From IMG/VR virus record IMGVR_UViG_3300042465_001636, positions 1 to 22,313 of that record: a DNA stretch of 22,313 nucleotides; one strand, given 5' to 3'. Below, one piece after another: positions 17,354 through 22,313 of this stretch (position 1 is the stretch's first letter; every line of letters begins with the position of its first letter). Source of the DNA: a virus. The notes under the pieces were generated by a model that saw only the letters and a list, made by a program, of their open reading frames with translations, had not been told where the DNA came from and did not search any database. Both the position numbers and the translations under genes were made by a program.

Positions 17354-18344
17354 ATCTAATATCGGAGTATCCAGGATCCATCGAGTGAGTTTCTTTTAAC
17401 AAGACAGCTTCCCATCCTGCTAAGTTATCTCTCTTAATAGAATTTGCTTGAATTCTTGGATTAAATTCTGTAAAATCACCCGTTCTAAATTCTTCTAGCT
17501 TTAAGCTTATTTTTATAGATCTAGGAAGAAGAGTATCAATATCATACCCTGCTCCTTCATCAAAATCAATACTGTAGCTAGTGCATATACAAGGAATATC
17601 TTGATACATTATCCCATGTCTTAGTCTTATTACTGGGGGACCATATATCGGATTCATAGCATTATTTACAACGCTAGATCTTATTATATTAGTCCAGTAT
17701 ATAATCGTATCTATTATTTTATACTTTGGATCTAATGATAAGGGATCAGGATTTGATTTTGTTTGAACATCAGTAGTTTTTATATAACTTATTTCAGGAA
17801 AATTACTAGCAACTCTTAGTTTATTAACTTCTGCTTCTACTCCATATTTATTACTAAAATATTCTCTTTCTTGTGAATTTAATCTATACAAAGCATTCTG
17901 TAAAACAAACCTAGCAGATTCTTTTGCTAAAGACTTTGTATAAGTTGTACCTAATCTATATGCTATACCTTCAGGAGTTTTTTTAGGTTTTAGAGGATTT
18001 AAAAACTTATCCCGCTCTCTTTGAGTATTTGTATTATCTAGATCATAATAATTTAGATATCTATCAAGTGTTATATTAGAATAAGTTTCTAATATATGAG
18101 GTAAGGTCATATTAAAATCAAGAGAAAGCTCTCTGGAATCTGCTCCTAAATAAGAATATAAATTACTAGATCTTGAGATAAGCGAGTATTTCTGATAGCG
18201 TGCTTTTTTATCTTCTTTGATTTTTATGTTTTCATAGAAAGGAAGTTCTACGACGTAATATTTATTGCCTTTTGCGGCAACAGGGAAAAAGAATTGAAGC
18301 TTACTTCTTTCAGGTAATTTTCTATCAATTATAAATCTAGACAT
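17352..18344 (-). CDS. Baseplate tail-tube cap/initiator, gp48/gp54-like (probable)
   Basis: 330 aa. Near residue 30-85 it has ELPFYENIKIKEDK, then SLISRSSNLYSYLGADSREL and LDFNMTLPHI. The C-terminal third has IYGPPVIRLRHGIMYQDIPC, then ICTSYSIDFDEGAGYD, and LPRSIKISLKLEEFRTGDF. This last block resembles, from memory, the end of T4 gp48/gp54 (FGPCQIQSIRFDK..., LPSTFTLEITMRE), the two-layer adaptor on which the tail tube polymerises. Position agrees: directly after the tape measure gene, as T4 gene 48 follows gene 29. A GTAGGAAAA sequence lies upstream, and the start overlaps the tape measure stop as TAATG. Alternative: another hub or tube-completion protein. Confidence in a tail structural role is high, in the exact family moderate. 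Confidence 0.62.
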   Translation of the reverse strand: MSRFIIDRKLPERSKLQFFFPVAAKGNKYYVVELPFYENIKIKEDKKARYQKYSLISRSSNLYSYLGADSRELSLDFNMTLPHILETYSNITLDRYLNYYDLDNTNTQRERDKFLNPLKPKKTPEGIAYRLGTTYTKSLAKESARFVLQNALYRLNSQEREYFSNKYGVEAEVNKLRVASNFPEISYIKTTDVQTKSNPDPLSLDPKYKIIDTIIYWTNIIRSSVVNNAMNPIYGPPVIRLRHGIMYQDIPCICTSYSIDFDEGAGYDIDTLLPRSIKISLKLEEFRTGDFTEFNPRIQANSIKRDNLAGWEAVLLKETHSMDPGYSDIR

Positions 18345-20209
18345 TAGTTTTTCCTACCCCCAGACTGATTCTTAATACCTACTGTCTGTGTACCTTGTAC
18401 AGCTATTAATCTATTATTAATATCTGCATATTCAGTAGCTTTCTTTTGATTTTCTAAAGTTTCAGTTTGTATTTCAATTTGTTTTTGTAAGGTTTTTATT
18501 AGTTCCTCAGAAGTATCACCAGATCTAACACCCACTATTCTTTCCAAAGTTGATGCTATAGACATTGTAGAGTCTTTTAAAAATGATGATTGTGTTGCAT
18601 TCATGTCTGCTGTTTTACCATCAATATTAGCTAATCTTTTTTTAGCTTCTTCTAAAGAATCGTTTCCTTCTCTAGCTAATGGTTGACCAGCTACTACGCT
18701 CTCTCTTAATTTTTCTAATCTATTAAGCATCTTTTCTTGTTCTTTTCCATTTGCCTTCACTGCGTCGGCTGCCTCTTTCATTACTAACCCAAGTGGGCTG
18801 GTTGTATCTTTTGATCCTACAAGCCCCTTCTTCATATTTTCATAAGTATTTAATTTATTAGCTTCTACCTCTGCATCAAGTTGCTGCACTCTTAAGTCAT
18901 ACTCTGCTTCTGCTTTCATAAGTGCATCATCAGCAGCACCTGTAGCAAAAAATTGTAGTGCATCGGACATAACGGCTAAAAATGAATAAAATCCTGATTT
19001 TAGTTGAGTTAACACTCCTCCAGGTCTAATAAATTCATAAAAGCCTTCTTCTATTTTATCTAATATTAATGGAATACCTTTTTCAATAAATATAGCACCA
19101 AAAGTAAAAGCATTTTCTAACTTGGGTAATGCCCACCGTGCAAAATCAATAATCTTTAACTGCCAATTTTTTATAGTTTCTCCACTACCTCCTAAAGTAT
19201 CTGTCCACTCTCTAAACCTTGTTCCAACTACATTAACAACAGCAGAAAAAACATCAGCTAGTTTAACTAAAAATGGATAAGCATTTGCTAAACCTTCTTG
19301 GAATGGAGTGAATATTTCATTTTTTAAGTTCTCAAGAGTTTGTCCAAAATCTCTAGCAGCTTTTTGTTCATCACCAATCCGTTTACCAAAGTTCTTAGCT
19401 ACTGTTGTAAAATCTAAAGAAGCCGCACCCATAACTCTTTGAGCGACTCCTATTTGACCAAAGAATTTATCAGCTCCTCCAGCAAGAACTTGAACATTAT
19501 TTGCTGCTCTTTGTATACCTTCTTTTAAAATCTTTAGTGCTTCTTCTTGATTCTTTGCAGCCGATAGTCTTTCTCTAATATCTCCAATACCCATTCTAAC
19601 TAAAGAAGCATATCCTTCTTGAGAAGTATCCATCACTGCTTTCATAACTGCATTTAATGGACCAGCTAACTGTGGACCTAATTCTGCTTGAAGACTGGCT
19701 ACAGCCCCAACAACCTTATCACCCATTCCTGCTAAATCTTGTGCTGGGAATGTTGCTGCAAGTGCATCAATTGCGTCAACAAGTTTATCTGTGCTTATAT
19801 TCCATGTCTGGCTGGTAGCTATTAAACTATTAGCCAATACGTTTGTTTGATCTCTGGATAATCCCAAAGACGATTCTAATTTAGCCATAGACTTTGCTGT
19901 ATTGGCAAAGCTAGTACCCGTCATTTGTTGCTGATTTATTAGTCTAGCTACTCCTGCGGTATTTCCTTGTAAACCTTCTTCTAGTCCAGCTAATCCTGCT
20001 TGGAATTTTTGAGTTATATCACCTCTAAGACCTTGCATTGTTCCGCCAAGATCTTTTCTAGTCTGCTCATAAGTTTTTCCTAAAGCTAAAGAACTTTTCT
20101 GAGCCTTATCAGCAAAATCCATAGCAGCCTTAAACTGGTCTTTAATACCAGTTAAAGTTTTGGTTAACCCTTCAAGAGCTAATATTAGTGGTAGTGCTGG
20201 TACTGCCAT
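18344..20209 (-). CDS. Tail tape measure protein
   Basis: 621 aa, mostly helical and rich in Ala, Leu, Gln and Lys. The N-terminal 150 residues resemble phage tape-measure proteins (MTGTSFANTAKSMAKLESSL, GLSRDQTNVLANSLIATSQ). Hydrophobic stretches at about 311-330, 368-384 and 407-428 are typical of the segments tape measures may insert into host membrane. Charged coiled-coil stretches follow at about 430-510 and 560-600, and the C-terminus is short and basic (SGGRKN). The protein sets tail length and is ejected ahead of the DNA. The length is close to T4 gp29 (590 aa), predicting a tail of roughly 90 nm at about 1.5 angstrom per residue. The first 38 nt lie inside the end of the upstream gene in another frame. 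The start has only weak A/G-rich upstream bases (AGAAAG). Confidence 0.85.
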   Translation of the reverse strand: MAVPALPLILALEGLTKTLTGIKDQFKAAMDFADKAQKSSLALGKTYEQTRKDLGGTMQGLRGDITQKFQAGLAGLEEGLQGNTAGVARLINQQQMTGTSFANTAKSMAKLESSLGLSRDQTNVLANSLIATSQTWNISTDKLVDAIDALAATFPAQDLAGMGDKVVGAVASLQAELGPQLAGPLNAVMKAVMDTSQEGYASLVRMGIGDIRERLSAAKNQEEALKILKEGIQRAANNVQVLAGGADKFFGQIGVAQRVMGAASLDFTTVAKNFGKRIGDEQKAARDFGQTLENLKNEIFTPFQEGLANAYPFLVKLADVFSAVVNVVGTRFREWTDTLGGSGETIKNWQLKIIDFARWALPKLENAFTFGAIFIEKGIPLILDKIEEGFYEFIRPGGVLTQLKSGFYSFLAVMSDALQFFATGAADDALMKAEAEYDLRVQQLDAEVEANKLNTYENMKKGLVGSKDTTSPLGLVMKEAADAVKANGKEQEKMLNRLEKLRESVVAGQPLAREGNDSLEEAKKRLANIDGKTADMNATQSSFLKDSTMSIASTLERIVGVRSGDTSEELIKTLQKQIEIQTETLENQKKATEYADINNRLIAVQGTQTVGIKNQSGGRKN

Positions 20210-20618
20210 TGTTTACTTTCTTTTCTAGTATCTCATCATTCTTTGTCTTTTTCTTAGACTTAATAACGTGCAGGGATCCATAAATTTTATTTAAAATATA
20301 AGTTCTATAGTTTTCTTTAGGTATTCCTTTATTTTTATATAGATCATCTAATGAGTCTGGGGTAAAAGTACCGTTATCAGGTAACTTAAAGCCTGTTAAT
20401 AATAAGTTACCTGTTTTAGCCTCCTTAACTATGGGCTGGACAACTAACACCATCCTCATAGATCGGCTACCCTTGCCTGTTCCTAAAGAATATCTAAAAA
20501 AAGTAACATCCCCTGGATTGGCACAGGATATAGACTTCTGGACAATAGATACCTCCTTTTCAGGATCAGCCTGTATGCTTTTTAAAAAATTCTGGATTTG
20601 CTTTGTAAAAATTGCCAT
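20172..20618 (-). CDS. Unknown protein, first gene of the tail operon
   Basis: 148 aa; family not recognised. Residues about 35-80 form a beta-rich core, GDVTFFRYSLGTGKGSRSMR then MVLVVQPIVKEAKTGNLLLT, reminiscent of small SH3-like barrels. A helical part follows (LDDLYKNKGIPKENYRTYIL). The last 30 residues are a Lys-rich then Ser/Thr/Asn-rich, probably disordered tail. It lies immediately before the tape measure gene, where many phages encode tail assembly chaperones or tube-related proteins. The 38-nt overlap with the tape measure would need a +1, not -1, shift to fuse the frames, so the usual chaperone frameshift is not supported. No Shine-Dalgarno sequence precedes its ATG; a TATAAT-like element sits about 10-15 nt upstream, which could give a leaderless mRNA. 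Confidence 0.7.
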   Translation of the reverse strand: MAIFTKQIQNFLKSIQADPEKEVSIVQKSISCANPGDVTFFRYSLGTGKGSRSMRMVLVVQPIVKEAKTGNLLLTGFKLPDNGTFTPDSLDDLYKNKGIPKENYRTYILNKIYGSLHVIKSKKKTKNDEILEKKVNNGSTSTTTNISS

Positions 20619-20652
20619 ATTGTATATATTATATACTAAAAGATAAATAATA
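20619..20652. promoter_or_regulatory. Divergent promoter region with 15-bp palindrome
   Basis: This 34-bp AT-only-looking gap separates two divergent starts. GTATATA-T-TATATAC at 20622-20636 is a perfect inverted repeat with 7-bp arms. On the minus strand TATAAT occurs at 20633-20628, which would start transcription about 3 nt before the ATG at 20618. On the plus strand TATACT at 20632-20637 or TATATT at 20625-20630 could serve as -10. TTGCCA at 20612-20617 resembles a -35 but is poorly spaced (14 or 7 nt). No good -35 is seen for the minus direction. A phage-encoded sigma factor or repressor recognising the palindrome is equally possible. Confidence 0.45.
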
Positions 20653-20949
20653 ATGAGTAATATAGATACAGACTTAATAGACTTTCTAGATTTAATAAAT
20701 GAAACACTTAGCTATTCTTTTGTAGAAAGATGGAGACATAAGTATTCAGAAAAATTCATAAAGCATTTCCAATTTAAAATATTGGATTCTATGAATAGAC
20801 AAAAACCAATAAAACTAGAAATGCTATATAATTTTCTAACAAAAAAGTGTAAGTATTCACACGATCAAGTACAAAACTTTTTTGAGTCTGTAGACATACA
20901 AATATACTACCCATTTATTTATGGGTCTTATCCGAAGAAGCCTTTTTAG
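20653..20949 (+). CDS. Small helical protein of unknown function, opposite strand to tail operon
   Basis: 98 aa, acidic start (MSNIDTDLIDFLDLINETL), then a basic-aromatic middle (FVERWRHKYSEKFIKHFQF) and a C-terminal half rich in Phe, Tyr and Lys. Predicted mostly helical; no membrane segment or signal peptide. No homologous family is recognised. It fills the gap between the tail operon and the nuclease completely, and it has a promoter-like region 5' but no Shine-Dalgarno sequence. The 3' end overlaps the convergent nuclease gene by 35 bp. A remote resemblance to the helix-turn region of T4 gp33 (late transcription co-activator) crossed my mind (LYNFLTKKCKYSHDQVQNFF), but it is too weak to name. 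Coding is likely because the frame fills the space and starts right at the divergent promoter. Confidence 0.6.
   Translation: MSNIDTDLIDFLDLINETLSYSFVERWRHKYSEKFIKHFQFKILDSMNRQKPIKLEMLYNFLTKKCKYSHDQVQNFFESVDIQIYYPFIYGSYPKKPF
20909..20926. terminator. Small hairpin between convergent genes, possible bidirectional terminator
   Basis: ACCCAT (20909-20914) and ATGGGT (20921-20926) form a perfect 6-bp stem with loop TTATTT. The TAA stop of the nuclease lies in the loop, and the 98-aa gene ends 23 bp further on. Neither side has a convincing T-run, so it would be a weak intrinsic terminator at best. Confidence 0.3.
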
Positions 20950-21703
20950 CCTTTAGCTCTTCTACCTTCTTTGTAACCTCGTTTATTGGATTAAATTCTG
21001 GGCACGCCGACTTGTAAGCGCACCAGTTACAGAAATCGTTACGGTTAGGCTTCATATCCTCCATCTTGCACTTACGAATCTTCCAGACCTCATCTACTAC
21101 AGCCTTAAGATGGGATCCAATCTGAGGCACAGAGTATTGGACATGGACAAAAGATCCAGTAAGAGGATAGTAGTGTGCTGCAATAATATTTGAATAAGGC
21201 ACATTGTATAGCTTGCTTACAGCATATACATAACCCTTAAGCTGAGAATCTTGATATAGTTCAACCTTAGACTTCTCTTTCTTGGAAGTCTTGTAGTCGA
21301 TGATTAAATAGCCGCCATCCTTACCTTTGACGATTCTATCAATTACGCCATTCAAGGTAATGTCATCTTTAACCTCAACTTCAAACGTAAGCTCTGTGGC
21401 AACTGTTTCATTAAGTTGTTGATTGAACTTAACAAAATTCTCTATACACTTTAAATCTTTGCCATCGTACTTCTCTGATACGCTGTATGAACCCCTTACC
21501 TCTTCAGCTATCCGAACTAACTCCTCTTGAGACTTTGCGTTCACTCCGTTCTCAAAGATCTTGTGGACATAAGATCCAAAGTGCAGCGCGTCTGTGTTTG
21601 AGTCTTCAGGTTCAGGAAGCCTATCGACGTAGCGGTAACGATACTTCAATTTACACTGTTTAAAGGTTTGATACTTAGATTCGGAAATAGTTTGTATGTA
21701 CAA
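20915..21703 (-). CDS. PD-(D/E)XK nuclease with Fe-S cluster cysteines (AddB/Cas4/RecB-like)
   Basis: 262 aa. Catalytic motifs are visible in order: GSYVHKIFE (H47), LNGVIDRI (D122), YLIIDYKTSK (D136 and K138, the D-x-K core) and QLKGYVYAV (Q154, Y158). Cysteines C17 (FKQCKLKYRYRY), C225, C228 and C234 (FCNWCAYKSACPEF, C-x2-C-x5-C) match the four-cysteine 4Fe-4S staple that pins the C-terminus to the N-terminus in AddB and Cas4 nucleases. The expected role is DNA end processing in phage replication and recombination; there is no CRISPR array or cas1/cas2 here. The start is TTG: an in-frame TGA lies just upstream, no ATG lies near, the conserved N-terminal motif begins at once, and GAGGTG is 5 nt upstream. 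It overlaps the divergent primase start by 8 bp and the convergent 98-aa gene by 35 bp. GC and codon use look higher than in the tail genes. Confidence 0.85.
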   Translation of the reverse strand: MYIQTISESKYQTFKQCKLKYRYRYVDRLPEPEDSNTDALHFGSYVHKIFENGVNAKSQEELVRIAEEVRGSYSVSEKYDGKDLKCIENFVKFNQQLNETVATELTFEVEVKDDITLNGVIDRIVKGKDGGYLIIDYKTSKKEKSKVELYQDSQLKGYVYAVSKLYNVPYSNIIAAHYYPLTGSFVHVQYSVPQIGSHLKAVVDEVWKIRKCKMEDMKPNRNDFCNWCAYKSACPEFNPINEVTKKVEELKAKKASSDKTHK

Positions 21704-22313
21704 TATAGCACCTCAGTTTATTAGAGACTACATTACCAAGAATTTTTCCAATATTGGTAAACTATCTGCTAATGGCCGAGAGTTTATAATGGAGTCGCTT
21801 TTTATCGAAAACGATTATAAGCGACACATGAGCATTAATATAGATAGTGGTCTATGGCAGTGCTTCAAGACTGGACGTACAGGAAACTTCGTCAGATTCT
21901 ACGCGGAAGCCGAAAATCTTCCTTACTTTAAGGCTTACAAGGATCTCTTAGTTAAGAACTTCTGTTTCCTTGGTGACGATACAATTCCTGATATCGTCAA
22001 GGAAGAGCGCCAGCTAGAACTTGATACCGACAGCCTAATCCCCCTTAATATTGCATCTGGATTCTCCGAAGATCCTAAGATATTGAACGCATGGAATATT
22101 CTCTTTAGTAGAAAGCTTTTCAATGAATCAAATGATACAAGACCAGAATACTACTTGTGTTTGGATGGAAAATTCAGAGATAGAATTATCATTCCGTTTA
22201 GTAAGGATGGTGTCGTGTTCTATTTCCAAGCCCGTGCTACTGGAGATCAGCGACCCAAGTATCTTAATCCTTCAACTGAGATAGCTCCTAATCCTTCTGA
22301 AATTCTATATCCT
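21696..22313 (+). CDS. DnaG-type DNA primase, N-terminal part (runs off right edge)
   Basis: My translation from the ATG at 21696 gives 206 residues open to the window end. An in-frame TGA at 21669 and the absence of another ATG support this start, with GGAAA at 21683-21687. Residues 34-68 align with the CHC2 zinc ribbon of primases: SLFIENDYKRHMSINIDSGL then WQCFKTGRTGNFVRFY. However, of the four ligand positions only one (C56) seems kept; L35, E38 and T59 replace the others. Residues about 165-206 match the start of the DnaG catalytic core: FRDRIIIPFSKDGVVFYFQA, then RPKYLNPS and ILYP. The TOPRIM domain would lie beyond the edge. It should lay down RNA primers at the phage fork (T4 gp61 equivalent), though a primase-helicase fusion cannot be excluded. 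TTTACA at 21650-21655, inside the nuclease gene, is a possible -35. Confidence 0.78.
   Translation, partial: MYNIAPQFIRDYITKNFSNIGKLSANGREFIMESLFIENDYKRHMSINIDSGLWQCFKTGRTGNFVRFYAEAENLPYFKAYKDLLVKNFCFLGDDTIPDIVKEERQLELDTDSLIPLNIASGFSEDPKILNAWNILFSRKLFNESNDTRPEYYLCLDGKFRDRIIIPFSKDGVVFYFQARATGDQRPKYLNPSTEIAPNPSEILYP
21709..21714 (-). promoter_or_regulatory. Ribosome binding site supporting the nuclease TTG start
   Basis: The minus strand reads CTGAGGTGCTATATTG. GAGGTG lies 5 nt upstream of the TTG at 21703, and an in-frame TGA overlaps its left part. This site decides the non-ATG start. It is located inside the primase reading frame. Confidence 0.7.
21733..21760. repeat. Inverted repeat inside the 5' end of primase, upstream of nuclease
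   Basis: TTACCAA (21733-21739) and TTGGTAA (21754-21760) are perfect 7-bp inverted arms around 14 nt. Nested within is the perfect 10-bp palindrome CCAATATTGG (21748-21757). The element lies 30-57 bp upstream of the nuclease start, where an operator for that gene would sit, and at codons 13-22 of primase. It could be an operator, an mRNA hairpin, or chance in AT-rich coding DNA. Confidence 0.3.

Noticed and set aside
20172-20300. Programmed -1 frameshift joining the 148-aa protein to tape measure, as in tail assembly chaperones
   Set aside because: The tape measure frame is offset +1 relative to the upstream gene, the slippery sequence (GAAAAAG) is imperfect, and the tape measure has its own ATG.
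20642-20649. GATAAATA, similar to the T4-type late promoter TATAAATA, before the 98-aa gene
   Set aside because: It ends 3 nt before the ATG, so transcription would start inside the gene.
20915-21703. Cas4 as part of a CRISPR adaptation module
   Set aside because: No repeat array and no cas1 or cas2 in the window; the neighbours are phage structural and replication genes.
21935-22123. Minus-strand 62-aa open frame
   Set aside because: It is antisense to the primase frame, which has recognisable family motifs throughout.

Overview
The window is part of the genome of a contractile-tailed (myovirus-type) bacteriophage with an AT-rich genome. About 20.6 kb is one minus-strand tail and baseplate module whose core parts match the conserved T4/P2/Mu baseplate set: a gp25/gpW-type sheath initiator, a gp6/gpJ-type wedge, a gpI/gp7-type wedge, a gp53-type wedge, a gp27-type hub, a gp5-type spike without lysozyme, a gp48/gp54-type tube cap and a tape measure protein. 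The mix (T4-type gp53, hub and spike, plus very large LamG, carbohydrate-binding-like and beta-helix proteins) suggests a marine T4-like or 'far-T4' phage. That placement is inference, and the host cannot be read from the sequence.

Transcription of the module runs right to left from about 20.62 kb. The order is: 148-aa unknown protein, tape measure, tube cap, gp53, hub, spike, LamG protein, gp25, gp6, giant gp7/gpI-like protein, two related 'NMIV' proteins, and a beta-helix tail fibre that runs off the left edge. Junctions are extremely tight: ATGA or TAATG overlaps, 1-nt or 8-nt gaps, and one 38-nt overlap. Where there is an 8-nt gap, the Shine-Dalgarno sequence overlaps the previous stop codon. 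The whole module is therefore probably one translationally coupled operon. No intergenic stretch over 300 bases exists anywhere in the window.

The 34-bp gap at 20619-20652 separates the tail operon from a divergent 98-aa gene. It contains a 15-bp palindrome and promoter-like hexamers, and neither flanking gene has a visible Shine-Dalgarno sequence.

Right of this is a replication/recombination segment with visibly higher GC in sampled lines. It holds a minus-strand PD-(D/E)XK nuclease with a four-cysteine Fe-S signature (AddB/Cas4 type) and the start of a plus-strand DnaG-type primase whose N-terminal zinc ribbon looks degenerate. The nuclease and primase diverge with 5' ends overlapping by 8 bp, and the nuclease converges on the 98-aa gene with a 35-bp overlap. 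No tRNA, CRISPR array, integrase or insertion sequence was found. The most unusual material is the small-gene/nuclease/primase segment, with its overlapping genes and embedded inverted repeats, and the adhesive side of the baseplate, where a giant fused wedge and a paralogous pair occupy the place after gp6.
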